Below, in pieces: positions 47,276-63,535 of a stretch of DNA of 64,000 bases (position 1 is its first letter; every line of letters begins with the position of its first letter). Origin of the DNA: Cavia porcellus. Its lineage: Eukaryota; Chordata; Mammalia; Rodentia; Caviidae. The notes below the pieces were generated by a model. The model was given only the letters and a program-made list of their open reading frames with translations, did no database searches and was not told the DNA's origin. Both the position numbers and the translations under genes were made by a program. Location of the stretch: positions 14,022,501 through 14,086,500 of the forward strand of contig NW_026947507.1 in assembly GCF_034190915.1 (NCBI RefSeq). Direction: 5' to 3'.

Positions 47276-47350
47276 TCGTTTTTTGAGAAACCACAGCTAT
47301 GTTGTTGTCTAGGCTGGCCTCAAATTTCTAGGTTCCCCTGGCCTTAGTCT
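47276..47350 (-). repeat. B1 SINE fragment, antisense
   Basis: 'tttttgagaaaccacagctatgttg' and 'gtctaggctggcctcaaatttc' are inverted B1 landmarks; the left half is missing. Confidence 0.65.
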
Positions 47351-47359
47351 CCAAAAGAA

Positions 47360-48120
47360 TAGATTTTAAAAAGCAAATTGTGTCTGGCAGGGAGATTCCC
47401 TTTGTCTCTACTGATTCATCACAATGATGGGGAGACCTGAGCCTGTTAGGGAAAGGACCATGCTTGCCCAGAGTTTATGCCTGGAAGCAGGGAGGGAGGC
47501 AGGGAAACTCTCCCCAATGTTGTCACAGTGCCCTCTGGTACCCCACAACTCAGTGGATGTCTTTCCTGCAAACCAAACCAAAGCCTCCAGTTACTGCTCA
47601 GCATAGGCGCTGGTTCCTGGCCCTTGCCAGTGGTGCCAGCCTCATGGAGAGGTGAACTGACTGCTGATGCTTGAGGGCTTTTCAAAGAGTAACTCTGACA
47701 ATAGGGGATTTGCGCCTTTCTGGTGACCCTAGAGCCTGAAGCTGGCAAATGCCACTGTATGCCTGTGCCCCTGCCTCATGGCCTTTCAGTCCCGCTCTTC
47801 CCGTGCACCTGCCTTTGATGAGCAGAGCCTGGGCAGTCCTCGGCCTCCTTCAGCAGCAGCCAGGCCCTGGTTTGGCTGCACATGGCCTGTCCCTGTGGCT
47901 ACTGGATCTTGGATGCCACAAAAAAGTCATCACTGGAACCACCAGTCAAATGCAAAAGAATCATGGCACACCATTGCGTATAAACCTTACTTATTTGTAG
48001 TCTAAAATGCAGACAAGTTGGTGCTGAACATTGTGCCCCACACTGAGCTTCACTTTCCCTGAGTTCCCTCTCTCTGTATTCTCGAGCTGAGAGATGGTTT
48101 CCCTAGCTATAGTCTGGGGC
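47360..48120. other. Intergenic, no gene seen
   Basis: Unassigned sequence. ORFs here are short shadows of each other. Confidence 0.45.
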
Positions 48121-48124
48121 TGCA

Positions 48125-48420
48125 ATGTCTGCAAAGGCTATGTTTTGCAGGCTTTGTCTCCATGCTGGTGCTATTGAGAGCAGTGAAACGTTTATGAATA
48201 AGGCCTGGTGACAGGGCCTAGGTCACTGGAGAATGTTTTCAAAGGAGCGCATGTGACCCTGGTCTCTTCCTTGCCCTTCTGCTTCTCTTGCCACATCCTT
48301 TCACCATGATGTGTTGTCCTGTCACAGCCCAAAACGTCAAAACAGCAAGTCAACACAAACCTTTTCTCTTCTTATCTCAGACTTTTGTCACAGTAAAGAA
48401 AAACTACCATCTTTCAGGAG
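48125..48420 (+). repeat. Diverged MaLR-like LTR fragment
   Basis: 'catcctttcaccatgatgtg', 'cagcaagtcaacacaaacc' and 'tcagacttttgtcacagtaaag' echo the 3' half of the rodent MaLR-like family. Heavily mutated. Confidence 0.4.
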
Positions 48421-49250
48421 CAATCTTTTCTTTCAAGACAGCTCTCCTGAAACAGTCACTCTTTAGTGGAAAATTCAATACATTGTCTTCTTATTTGGGA
48501 TTTTCCTTGCTTGAAAACATGGATTTGCACCCCTACCTCTAGCGTGGTCACTGGAAAGGCAGAAGCCTGAAGATGTGGGGTTGAGAGGAATGAGTACGTG
48601 GGGCTCCTTCTGCTGCATCAGTCCTGGACTGGGAGGAAGGGCAGAACCAGGAGCTGAGGGGCAATGGTGCCAGCTGGCAGTGGTAAGAGTTGGTGCCAAA
48701 CTTATCAATGTCCACACACTTGGACAGTATGACTGTGACAGGTCTTCAGCATGAAACCAAATCAAAGAAAAAGACCATCTTTTCTATGCAATACTTACTA
48801 TGTGTCACCTAGAATACAGATTTAGTCAATGGTTTAAATAATAGGAAATCTGATTTTAAATGCTTTAGGAATTGATTTAGGAGGATGTTGAGAAGTTACC
48901 AACTCCTATCACAGCAGAAATTTCCTCCATGACAACTCAGGAAGGTGATAATTACCTGATGCCCAAACACCTCTGAGAGAGAGCTGTCAACCTCACACAG
49001 CAGCTTATTTTTATTTTACTTTATTTTCAAAAAATATCTCATTTCAACAGCCTTCTCCCCACTGACTTAAAATGACTGCTCTCTAGATCTTTGATCCATG
49101 CACACGATCTCTGGGAGGAAGCTTGAGCTCACCATCTTCCCATCTCCTGACGACAAGGCCCCAGATCAGTCTTCATCCCATCTATCTCTGTGCGTACAGA
49201 TGGTCTTTCAATACACGGAGGACATCAAGAAAGAATTCACTTGGTGGTAG
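48421..49250. other. Intergenic, no gene seen
   Basis: No recognised repeat or coding sequence. Confidence 0.45.
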
Positions 49251-49252
49251 AC

Positions 49253-49333
49253 TCCCATTTTATTTATTTTGCAGACTAAACCCAGGGCCTCATGCATAGT
49301 AAGCAAGTTCTCTATCAATGAGCTATGCCCTAG
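49253..49333 (-). repeat. ID SINE, antisense, older copy
   Basis: 'agactaaacccagggcctc' and 'tctatcaatgagctatgccct' are the diverged inverted B-box and A-box regions. A younger ID lies directly to its right. Confidence 0.8.
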
Positions 49334-49344
49334 CCTAGCAAACT

Positions 49345-49429
49345 TTTTTTTTTGGTACCGGGGATCGAACTCACGACTGCACATTTGCAAGGACAGGAGT
49401 TTATGCTGCTGAGCTAAATCCCCAGCCCA
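49345..49429 (-). repeat. ID SINE, antisense, younger copy
   Basis: 'ggtaccggggatcgaactc' and 'gctgagctaaatccccagcc' with a T tract. Flanked by perfect 11-bp duplications cctagcaaact (49,334-49,344 and 49,430-49,440). Confidence 0.95.
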
Positions 49430-49440
49430 CCTAGCAAACT

Positions 49441-53521
<4,081 letters not shown>

Positions 53522-53774
53522 GCCAGTGGGATCAGCAGAGTCCGCCCTTCAGGAGAAGCTTGCTCAGCAATGGATTTGGTAGGAGCTTCCGCTACATAGT
53601 CATTCACTGTGCTTTCAATTTTCTCAAATATCTTTTGTTTTTCTTGTGGCTGTTAGGTCCTTAAAAAAAAAAGTTTCTTTCTAAGCCTGGTAAATGACTT
53701 TTATTTTCTACCTGGAGACCAAAACCAATTAAGAGCTAACAGTAATCACATTCATTACTGTACATGGCTGGTTT

Positions 53775-53788
53775 TTTATTTTTTTATT
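53775..53788 (-). terminator. Candidate distal poly(A) signals of WWC2
   Basis: Two TTTATT hexamers on the plus strand (53,775-53,780 and 53,783-53,788) read AATAAA on the minus strand, about 3.7 kb beyond the WWC2 stop codon. Others exist closer to the stop, so the site actually used is uncertain. In human, WWC2 transcripts reach past the claudins. Confidence 0.4.
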
Positions 53789-53831
53789 TTTTTTTCATTT
53801 TAAAATAGACAGTGATTGCACAGAACTGGCA

Positions 53832-53837
53832 AATAAA
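53832..53837 (+). terminator. Candidate poly(A) signal of CLDN22
   Basis: AATAAA in 'ggcaaataaaacatt', 310 bp after the CLDN22 stop codon. Confidence 0.55.
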
Positions 53838-56580
53838 ACATTATATTAGTACTTATATATCTTTGAAGCAATTATTCATGTGGAAATGAATCATCCTAGC
53901 AATCAGAGACGTTCTCCTAATCATTTGCTTTTTTCAGCTAGTTAAGACAACTGACTATAATCAGAGTAATGTCGCGCTGCATATTTATTTGAAATGATGA
54001 CACTTGAGTACACTAAACACAACTGCTGGTTCATCAAAGGCATTAGCACTGTGAGACAAGGAGCAAATTATCTCAATTAGAGGCCTCAGTGCCTCCACAG
54101 AACCACATTCACAGCCTTTAAACAGAGAAGGAAAATTTCATGTTTTAGAATCATGTAGAATTTGCCATATAGATGTGCTTCTGTGTCCTGTGCTCAGCAG
54201 TTCACGGCCAACCTTCCTGCCTGTCCCCCTGGCTCTGAGCAACCCCAGGGGGCATGTTAAGTCCAGGATGGTACAGTGGGCAGAGGGCCTCTTAAGGACA
54301 GCCACCTCTTCCCAAAGCACTACCAGCTTAGGTGGCACAACAGCAGGTCTTCACACGGGAGCCCTTCATCTCCCTTGCACAATGAAAATACTTCATCTTT
54401 TTATCGGCAATATATATAATCTGAACAAGAAGGATTCATGACAAACTTCTGGCTTGAGGAACTCTTCGTGGAACGCTTTATATTTGCTTGGTACATGGTT
54501 CAAACAAACTTTTGTGCTTGTGTCAACAAAGGAAATTAACTAAACAATAAGCAACACTGAAATAAAGTATTAGGCAATATGTATCTTTGTTTTTAAAAAA
54601 GCCATTTAGTTTTTTGTTCCATCTACAAACACATGGAAAGTGCAGAAACTTAATCTATGTGATGTATAATTGCCTACTTTTACAAACAAGACAAATTAAA
54701 ACAGAAACACAGAATTTAACCTGATTAAATATTTAGTTCAGTCCTGAGCTTTTGATATTTAATACAATACAAAGTCATAACACAAAAAAGATTCTAAATT
54801 TTTTTAATTTGCATGGTACAGAGATTCAACTAAACTTTGTTCATTTGGCTAGTAATATTCTTTTTGTACCTGTAATACTTAAGATTCTGATATACAAAAC
54901 TGTAATAACATACTGATAATTCAAAGTTGAGAACTAATTATTACATTCTTTTTACCCTGTGCAGAATAAATTCTACCTCTTCAAAATAGTATTTATAATA
55001 TTAAAATTCATATTTGTCCACGTAATTTTGTGATCAAGTTAGTAAAATGTCTCATCACTGTGAATCATTTGGGTTAGTATAAATATGATGGGTTATTAAA
55101 ACTGCCTATAAATAACACTATTGCTGATTTTTAAAGTGTGGAAATAAGTAATAAAGTATCAAAATAAATTTGCCTTTCATGTTAGAAATGAGAAAATTTT
55201 ATAAAATAAAACCCAAAGCTTCTTGGTCACAATTGTTAACTACCAGACAGAGACAGATTTTTTTCTTTAATACTCATCTGAAACTTTTTGTATTACAAAA
55301 AGTTAACAGTTAATCTCATGAAGATTTATAAAGTTGTAAATACTCCAATATAACTTCTTCTATGTCAAACATTTAAAATGGCCAGAAACAAACTATATAT
55401 TAACAGAACATAAATAAGACTGTAAATAAATAAATGAAGAAAATAAAATTGTACGGTAGAATCACACACAAATCTATAAACATTTTCATGTTTATAGACT
55501 AAGAAGCTGAAAACAGCTGACCTTCATTTAACTCTACATTAAATAAACTTGTCTTTCACATTTAATCTCAACAAGGAAGAATGGTATTCTTTTTCTAGTT
55601 TTCCTTAGTCATCCAACAGAACAAACTGGGCAGCTGTGAAGGACTAGATTCAATCGATCACTAGGCTGACTTTTGTTCAAAGCAGGGTCACGTCCAGTTA
55701 TGTTTTCAAAGAAATTTGCATGTTATGGTAAAACATTTAGAAAAAAATTGAAACTATAGGCTCAGAAACTGCTTAATTTGAACTCCTCTTCTGAGAAAAT
55801 AAATTTCTAATTATGTATAAGTAGTTTTAAGAAAATAAAAATTATTGCAAATGAGGCTTCAAGCAAAAGGAAGAGCGTTTTATTCTTTAAGGGATTCATC
55901 CTTTTAAGATAATTTATCTCTAAAGGAACTGATTTAGTTTGCTATATAAGATGGCTAACTCAAAACTACACTTTCCAGTACACTGCACTAATAACGGTTT
56001 AAATGGCCTAAATTTTAAGTATTTTAAAAACAGTACTTATGCTGGCAAAGCTATACTTAGGAATTAACTTTTTAAAGAGGTGCCCACATTGGATATGCTA
56101 AAATTTTAAATTGTAGGACCTAACACTTTTGTCAGTTATCTTTGAATTCATTCATCCAGGACAGTTTTTTCTTTTCTTCTTCTTAAGTAAATGATTATCC
56201 TATTATTCCAAATTAACAATACTCCCAGACACACTCTTTCCTTTGCTTCCCAATGATTTAACATCAATTATAGATAGAATCCCCTTAAACTGAGAGCTGC
56301 AACATAATTTCTAGTAGATGTCAGAAGACTGTTAGATAAACTTTTTTTTTCTTTTGGCAACTTTGAATCACTTAAGATGCAGCCTTTCCTCTGTTCTTGG
56401 CATCGCCAATGCATGTGGTTATATTTCCCTCTGCATCACTAGAACTGTCTGTACTCAGAGCCCAGGGTGGCACATGCTTCTCCTTGGCATCACCCTCAGA
56501 CCCAGGAAGAGGAAACCCTGGTGAAGGCCAGAAACTCACCTGAAAACTCTTGCAAATTCTGGTCAGGTTAGAAGCAGCAG

Positions 56581-56711
56581 TTGAGCTGGGTGTGGTGGCA
56601 CATGCCTACAATCCCAGCACTCGAGAGGCTAAGGCAGGAGGACTGCTGTGAGTTTGATACCAGCCTGGGGTACAGCATGGCCAACCTGAACTGCATAGTG
56701 AGACCCTGTCT

Positions 56712-56750
<39 letters not shown>
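56581..56750 (+). repeat. B1 SINE with long poly(A), in the WWC2 3' UTR
   Basis: 'gctgggtgtggtggcacatgcc', 'ggctaaggcaggaggactg', a duplicated 'cagcctggggtacag' / 'aacctgaactgcatagtgag' segment, 'accctgtctc' and about 38 A. Short duplication agcagcag at both sides. In the WWC2 transcript it would be read in antisense, giving a poly(U) stretch. Confidence 0.92.
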
Positions 56751-56751
<1 letters not shown>

Positions 56752-57206
56752 CAGCAGGAGCCGCTTGGTTGATGCATTTGCTGAGTGTGTCTTAAGACAA
56801 CTGTATTCTCACTCTGTCCTCACCCTCAATGCTAAGAGTTATAAGCTCCATTGTGTAGTCAGGGGCACTGCTCTTTTGTGTTCTTACACTGTTGTACTCA
56901 GCATTTTTTACTTTGCTTTCTCTAAAAAACTATTTTAAGAAAAAAGGTATCCTAACAAAGGTAACAGGAACGAACAGAGCACCATTTCAGGCGGCCTTGG
57001 AGCTGTGCACTCACACCTGCACCAGGTTCACCTTCCAAGGAAAGAACTGCTTTTACTTCAGAAACACTACACAACGTTGAGCCCTTCACAGTCTGCTCAC
57101 AGAAAACAAAGAGAAAGCCAAGACCACCTTCTGCTGAGCCCAGCTCAACCACGAAACTCCCAAACACCAGTGCTGCCTCAATCCACTGTATGCAGTAAGG
57201 GCCACT

Positions 57207-57252
57207 GGCAGCACACACACGCGCACGCACACCCCCTCCACACACACACTTG
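57207..57252. repeat. Imperfect CA/CG repeat
   Basis: 'cacacacacgcgcacgcacaccccc' then 'cacacacac', a short purine-pyrimidine alternating tract (25 + 9 bases, interrupted) in the WWC2 3' UTR. Confidence 0.8.
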
Positions 57253-57492
57253 GTGTACCAGCTTATCCCATTTTTGATATCTAATTTTCTTCTTTAAACA
57301 TACAGGATATTACACAAAAGGTAGGTACTTTTACAAACTGACATCTGGTTAAAAATCTGGTGTGAAATAAAGTTCTTTAAGAGCTGACAATTATGTTACA
57401 AAAAACAAAATAAAACAAAAACAAAGCAAATGGTCAGTCTACTGCCCTCCCTACGAATGTGAACAGGTGGAAGCAATGTGTCCACTGTGGGG

Positions 57493-57559
57493 TCACACGT
57501 CGTCAGCCGGTAGAGAAGGGATGCTGATCTTCGCTCGGGTGAAGTAGGCAATCTTCTCC
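57493..57559 (-). CDS. WWC2: WWC2, last coding exon
   Basis: The minus strand reads an acceptor 'ctccaccttag' followed by an exon of 67 bases. The first base completes the Arg codon split with the previous exon. The 21 residues after it (EKIAYFTRAKISIPSLPADD and a final V) precede TGA at 57,495-57,493. The C-terminus ADDV is the PDZ ligand conserved in WWC1/KIBRA and WWC2. WWC2 is a cytoplasmic WW- and C2-domain scaffold that activates the LATS1/2 kinases of the Hippo pathway and restrains YAP. The C-terminal region is the part that in KIBRA binds atypical PKC and PDZ partners. The upstream extension of this open frame is intronic. Confidence 0.95.
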
Positions 57560-60500
57560 CTAAGGTGGAGGTGAAAAACCAGCTTCAATGCGATACTGTG
57601 AACACTGTGAGCACCAACACAGCCCCAGCCCCTCCAGCAGTATCCCCTCAGCAGGGCGGGGTATCTTTTCCTCAGACAGAACTCCACTCAGAATCTGGTC
57701 AGCTTTTCCTTTCGGGATGGCACATGAGCTGCTGCCCTGCTCCCCCTGTAAATCACCTGCAGATCTGGCTGGGGAGGGCCCTTCGAGGGTTTCCAAAAAC
57801 AGGGGCAGTTTTATTCCCCCAGGGGTTTGTATTGATGCTTCTAAACCAGGTGGCAGAGGATTCAAAAGGGTCAAAGATCTGCATGGAAACTTCTCAGCAA
57901 TCCCAGAGATAAACCCATGATATCAGGGAAATTCTTTAAGTTAGCATCATGCTAAGTCAGGAACCACCTGGCAAGTGCCATGGCTCAAACACAGAAGAAG
58001 GGGACGATTTGACTGTCTTAAAGGGGAAAACTGCCCTGCATCCCAAAGCAGGGATAAGAATTCACTTAAAGGGAGAAGCTGGGGCAGAATGGTTGTCACA
58101 TTTGGAGGGTACTACAAAAAATAAGATTTTAGGGTTGTACAGTTACTAAAGATGAGAACAGTCTTCCTCTCTTTTTAAAAAACCTCCCATCATACCCAGC
58201 ATTCAGTCAACACGGATGAACCAAGGGCATATTCCAGATATGAGACCAGCAGAGGATGTTCTGGAGGCTAAGCAAAGGTAGAGGAGAAAACGAAGAGTGA
58301 AAAAGCTGAGCACACTGGGACAAGAGGGCAAAGTGTCCTTTGACTGGTTCAGTTTCACAAGAGATGAAGATTTAAAAAGGTGAGTCTGGGCATGCTGCTG
58401 GGGGAGGCCTTAAGGTGCTCTTAAAGGTGTATAAAAATGCCTATGCTGGGGCTGGGGATTTAGCTCAGCGGCATAAGTGCCTGCCTTGCAAGTGTGCGGT
58501 CATGAGTTCGATCCCTGGTACTGATAAAAAATGAAAAAGACAAAAAAAAAAATGCCTATGTTGTCAGTGCCTGTATCTGAGGTAATATGAAGTTCATGAT
58601 TTCTAACTTCTTTTGAAAAATCAGAAGGCCAGGAAATACGGGGCTCATAGTTCTAGATAAAACAAGCTGCTGGGATGCGGTTGCCCCTGAGTGCCAGGCA
58701 GCATGGCCCACGCCCCACCCTCCCCAGTCTCTCTCCACCTGTCAGGTGCCACCCCTGCCAGTGCCACATACTTCCAGGACAATGTATCTTATCCTGGCAC
58801 ATCATGCTCATTCTTATCACCTGCCTGGTGGTATAAATGTATTTGTTTCTTAAGAAAAGGCAGGATTGTTTACTCAGTCTTTGTTTTGGTTTCAGTAACA
58901 ACTGGGAGTTGTAAGATTTTCCACACTAGACAATGCTGCTTAATCCTGACATAACCAAGGACATAGAGATTGCTATCATCATGCCATACTTCTAAACACC
59001 CAAGTAACAATAGTTCCCAAAAGTTACGGAAATGGTGCTCTAGCAGAATGGAGATAGGAAAAACGTAACTCTTTATTATCAAATGTCATGTGAAAAACTA
59101 GAAACATCACCTACCATGCCTCAGCTTCCCTTCCTTCTACTTCTGGACTCAAGCTGCCCAGTCCTGCAGTTACCTCCAGTGTTGCCTTCTACCCTTGCCC
59201 TCCCCCTGGCACCAAGTACCATTATAGACAACTAAAGTAGGTAGAAATATTACAGGCAGCCAGATGGGGCTACGCCCTCAAGACAGTCAGTGCAGAGAAC
59301 AAAAGCACATTCAGCTGTGGCTGGAGGTGCATCATTGAAGGCCAGGCATCAAATACAGAATGACAAGGCCTACTTGCCTCCCCAAGGGGTAAGTGATAGA
59401 CTTTAATTAGTATCACCTGGTCCAATAAAGTCTAGATAGACACCAGTCACCCAAGTGGGTGACCAGGATCTGACTCACCAGGACCTGACCCATCTCTCCC
59501 CAAAAGACCCTTGTTCTTTCCATGTATGTTTGCTATGTGACCGGCTTCCCCACTGGATCAGTATTACCTAGGCAGCTGTATTTGCAATCTACTAGTTTAT
59601 CGCAGTTTTGCCCCATGCTGGACCCACCTCATGATCTTGCTCTAGAATACTGCCTTCTTACATCATCTTGGCTGTTAGTCCCAAAATTGATAGTGCCCAG
59701 CAGGCTTCCTTCCCTGAGCACCTCTTCCCATTTTCTGGCCCGTCTGTACTGGTGAAACCACCATATTGCTACAGAAGACTCCCAGACCTTAATCCTGGCT
59801 TGAGGTTTTGATTTTCACTTATGTATCAGCCATAATTACCTGTGCTGTGCTACTGCAATAGGTAACCTGCTAAGTGCAAAAGCAGGACCTGATAGCCTCT
59901 TTTTTCTGGATTCTCAGTCTCACGTCCTGGCCCTGTGAAGTAACACCCCTCCCTCCACTGGCCCCCAGTAAATTCACGGTCTCCTCTCACCAGTTTCTCC
60001 CTGGTCCTCTCTCCACAATGCCTCAAATACCTGCTCACACAAACTTGATCCCTATCACTGACGTTGGTGTTTGGAAACCTCCCTAGCTCTTTCACCATCC
60101 AGAACCACAGCACAAACCTTCGGCACAGCATCTGAGGCCAACTCTACTTGACAGGTCCACCCTGCTGGCAGCTTCACTGGCTCACAGTGGACTTGGCATT
60201 GACTTGGCTCCACTCAAACTCACCAGCCCTACAGCCTGAAGAACTCTCTATGCCCATGGTCTCCACAATAGGTTCAGATGCCGCTTCTCTACTATGTCCC
60301 TTCTAGTGTCTGCAGCCTACCTGTGCATAGATGGAGGTCCCTCCTGCTGCTCTCACAGGCCCCTATTTATCCCTGTATTAGCTTTTGCCACATGGTGTCA
60401 CATGATCTGGTTGTGTGCCTGTATCCCTTGCCTCTCTGTTCTGCAGGGCCTACTGCAGTGTAAGGCTTCAGGAGTCTAGAGTGAGTAAACAGCAAAACCC

Positions 60501-60769
60501 CAAACGTCTATGGCTTTCCTGGTCTTCTACAAAATACCTTGGGTCGTGCTAAGGAGAGGTGCAAAGGGTACTGACAGCTGGGGATGCTGTCTTCTGGAGG
60601 AGCCAGGTTGTCGTCATGGCTGTAACTCAGCCATCACGTAACCTCAGAAAGAGGCAAACACACAACTGTATATTCACAATGGGGAATACATCTGGTATTA
60701 ACTTGCACTGTACTCTGAGGGGAATTCCTGCAGAATTGCAGCAGAGCTGTGCCACACTGGGCCACTTAC
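57560..60769 (-). other. WWC2: WWC2 last intron
   Basis: 3,210 bp with a GT donor (minus-strand gtaagt at 60,769-60,764) and AG acceptor (57,561-57,560). It contains one young ID SINE (58,446-58,547). The remaining ORFs (for example 57,565-57,912, 115 codons) have no domain and are not exons. Confidence 0.85.
58446..58547 (+). repeat. ID SINE with perfect 13-bp TSD
   Basis: Intact ID body with A box 'tagctcagcgg' and B box 'gttcgatccc', linker and short A tail. Flanked by aaaaatgcctatg at 58,433-58,445 and 58,548-58,560. It lies in the WWC2 last intron, antisense to that gene. Confidence 0.96.
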
Positions 60770-60897
60770 CTGAAGGACTGCACCTGCTGAGGCACCTTTC
60801 GGCTCTGCTCCCGGAGCCGGCACACGTCCTTGGAGACCTGCCTCATCAACTTCTCGGCATTCAAGTCTTGCTTCTGCTCTTCTTTTGTCTGTTCAGC
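60770..60897 (-). CDS. WWC2: WWC2, penultimate coding exon
   Basis: A 128-base exon bounded on the minus strand by acceptor 'tcttcacag' and donor 'gtaagt'. It encodes 42 residues plus two bases of the next codon. The residues include AEQTKEEQKQDLNAEKLMRQ (start), then SKDVCRLREQSRK and QQVQSF (end), which fit the C-terminal coiled-coil/aPKC-binding region of WWC1/WWC2. Joined with 57,559-57,493 the frame continues as SFREK. The exon is in phase 0 at its 5' end. No further WWC2 exon was found to the right, so the rest of the gene lies beyond 64,000. Confidence 0.95.
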
Positions 60898-61283
60898 CTG
60901 TGAAGAAAAAAAGAACACAAGAAACCCAGAGAATATTAATTAGAGGTCCTTGAAGGCTTGGAGAAGTGGGATGGAAGCCAGGCAGGTAAGCTAGGCAGCC
61001 AATGGTATCCTTTTTCACCCGTGAGGGAATCACATCTGCCCACTCATCTCACACGGACGGGACTGACACAGGGGCAAGACTGACTGTACTTAACTTCTCC
61101 ATCTGCAATACACAGACTGTTTTATCCCATCTGGAAAATGTAAGAACCCTCAGGAAAGAAGCTGCAAACTTCAAGTGCTGTTTCTGAGAAATACCAGTTA
61201 ACATTGATGGTGAACACATTTTTAACTTCTTCTTCATTGTTCCAATCCTTTTTCTAGGTTGGCTGCTTTAAATAAACTGCTTA

Positions 61284-61473
61284 TTTGAGTGAGGCGTGGT
61301 GAGCATTCCTATAATCCCTGCACTTTGGGAGGCTGAGGCAGGAGTATGAAGCCAGCCTGTGCAACTTAATCACTTGGCAAAGACCTTGTCTCAAAATAAA
61401 AAATATGGGCTGGAGATATAGCTCAGTGCAGAGACTCAGGATTTAATTCTCAGTATCACAAAACAAAAACAAA
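61284..61473 (+). repeat. B1-dID SINE
   Basis: B1 half ('ctgcactttgggaggctgaggcagg', 'accttgtctc'), A-rich linker, then ID half ('gggctggagatatagctcag', 'ggatttaattctcag'). Confidence 0.9.
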
Positions 61474-61927
61474 TAGACAAAAACTGCTTATTGAGTGGCA
61501 CTTATCCACCAATGAACTGCACCTGTGAGTACACACTTCAAAGCTCTTTACAACTGGAACACACCCATGAAATGTGCACAGGCTGAAATAACAGAAAAGA
61601 CATTCCAGGACTCTGCCCCATGTCACCCTTCTGACCTGCACCCCGAGCATTAGCAGCATTTTGATTTCTCACTCTACAGGCTAGTCTTCCTACTGTGTTC
61701 TTTGAAAGCATCAAATGGTACAGCAGGCACTAATTAGGGCTTGACTCCTTTTGCGTCTAAGAATTATATACACTGATGCATGGAGACGCAGCTCAGTTTT
61801 TCACTGCCATATAACATTGCACTGCATGACTCCACCATGCTATTTGTGTTACTGTTGACGGACACCTAGATGTTTTACATGAATACATTTTTAAAATAAA
61901 AATAAATAATACTATATTTCAAGCTTC

Positions 61928-61950
61928 CATTTCATTTCATTTCATTTCAC
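61928..61950. repeat. (ATTTC)n pentanucleotide repeat
   Basis: Four to five uninterrupted attTC units. It is pure on the plus strand; WWC2 transcripts would carry GAAAT repeats. Confidence 0.9.
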
Positions 61951-61999
61951 TCAGTCACCCAATCAAATATTTGTTGACTGCCTTCTAAGATAAGGTGGT

Positions 62000-62182
62000 G
62001 AAAGGCAAAATCTCTAGAGCTGCATTATCTAAATTCGAATTCCCTTTCTATAACTTTATAGCTACTGGGGTTTGGGCATGTTGCTTGACCCTTCTTCCTT
62101 TGTAAACTGAGAATACTTTAAAGGGTTGTGATGTTTAAATGAGTCAATATATGTAAAGCATTTACAGCAGCATTCAAGATAT
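62000..62182 (+). repeat. MIR SINE
   Basis: 'tctagagctgcattatc', 'tttgggcatgttgcttgaccc', 'tttgtaaactgagaatac', 'gttgtgatgtttaaatgag' and 'gtaaagcatttacag' follow the MIR order. Confidence 0.75.
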
Positions 62183-62380
62183 CATTCAATGTATTATTCC
62201 AATGTTTGGCTATCACTGTTACAATTCTTACTCTACGCTAAGTAACCAGGAGTTAGGAAAACAGTGTAAATAAGACAGATGAAGACTACTTGGGGAGAAA
62301 ATAGCAAAGATTAGAAACTTTAATATTGGTTTAAATAGTGAGATTAACAATACATTGTTAACATTTTCTCAGGTTAAGTT

Positions 62381-62467
62381 TTTTTTTTTGCGGTGTTGGA
62401 GATCAAACCCCTGGCGTCATGCATGCAAGGCAAATGTTCTACCACTGAGCTAGTCCATCCCCAGTCC
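62381..62467 (-). repeat. ID SINE, antisense, older copy
   Basis: 'gcggtgttggagatcaaaccc', 'gcatgcaaggcaaatg' and 'ctaccactgagctagtccatccc' (inverted ID order) with a T tract at the left. Confidence 0.88.
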
Positions 62468-62489
62468 AATATTTCATGAGGCTGACATA

Positions 62490-62735
62490 AACGGTATTGT
62501 GTTTTTAATTTCAAATTCTACTTGTGTACTGATGGCATATGGAGAAGCACTTAACTTGTACATTAACCTTATATCCTGCAAATCTGCTGTAATCAGTTAT
62601 TAATTCTGAGAGGGTTTTTTTTTTTTTTGGTAGAAGTGATTCTTTTAGATTTTATATATAGACAATCACATCACCTATGAAAAAAATTTTAACTTTCTTC
62701 CCAGACTATGTATCTTTTCTTGCACTATTGTTTCA
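62490..62735 (-). repeat. Old L1 ORF2 fragment, antisense
   Basis: 'tttaatttcaaattctacttg', 'cattaaccttatatcctgc', 'cttttagattttatatatagac' and 'tatcttttcttgcactattg' are inverted L1MA-type ORF2. Sense relative to WWC2. Confidence 0.78.
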
Positions 62736-63387
62736 GCGGGGGCTTCCTGTGTTCCCGGAGGCTCCATGTGCTTTGACTGGTACTCTGTTTCTCTCACTCC
62801 AAATAGCAGAAACCACTCATTGTTATCCCTATCATAATGGCCTGTGACCTGATCAAGTAAAATCTGCTTCACAGGACCACTCTGGCATACTTACTTAGCA
62901 ATGCTCATTTTCACAAGGATTACAGATTCTTTTCAAGGAGCTCTGGGCTCCCTGTCTCTTCTTCACAGAACCTTCATTTACAGACTTGCCTTGCCTACTG
63001 TCTCCTGCCAGCACAGAGCAGAAGGGCTTCCAAGGCAGGTACCTGTATGCCCTCCTCAGAGTCCCCAAGGCCCCTATAGGCAGCACATAGTAGGTGCTCA
63101 GTGCATTTGTGCTGAAGAAGTAAACGGGTGGTCTGTGAAAAAGTGGGCTTTTAGATGGCCTTTCAATTTAAAAGGCATTCAAAAGGCAAATGATAAAACA
63201 GTAACTCAAATAACAGGCACATAGGGTTTTCAAGGGGAAAAAGATAAGGAACACAATAGGTAATATGAAGAATAAACACAAATGTGAAATGAACAAGAAA
63301 GATCATTCACTCTCACAATAAACAGTGATCCCTTTCTTACCACGGGGTTGTACCTACCTGGCTGTAAAAACCTGCAACAGTGTTTAC

Positions 63388-63535
63388 ACTATAGCCTTTG
63401 CACTAAGCTACATCCCCAAATCTTCTTCACTTTGAGACAAGGTCCTGCTAAGTTACTAAGTTGCCCAGGCTGGGCTCAAACTTTAGAGCCTCTTGCCTTA
63501 GCCTCCCAGTGTGCTGGAATTACAGTGTGCCACAG
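63388..63535 (-). repeat. B1-dID SINE, antisense
   Basis: Inverted ID remnant ('gcactaagctacatcccc'), then inverted B1 ('gagacaaggtcctgctaag', 'gcccaggctgggctc', 'gctggaattacagtg'). Confidence 0.85.

Larger units (their letters stand above)
53775..57492 (-). other. WWC2: WWC2 3' UTR (inferred extent)
   Basis: AT-rich, low in CpG and almost free of repeats from 53.8 to 56.3 kb, with T-rich and ATTTA-type motifs on the minus strand. That is the usual look of a long mammalian 3' UTR. One B1 SINE (56,581-56,750) sits in it. The downstream limit is inferred from poly(A) hexamers only. The human WWC2 3' UTR is several kb long and overlaps CLDN22 and CLDN24 in antisense (established knowledge). Confidence 0.6.
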
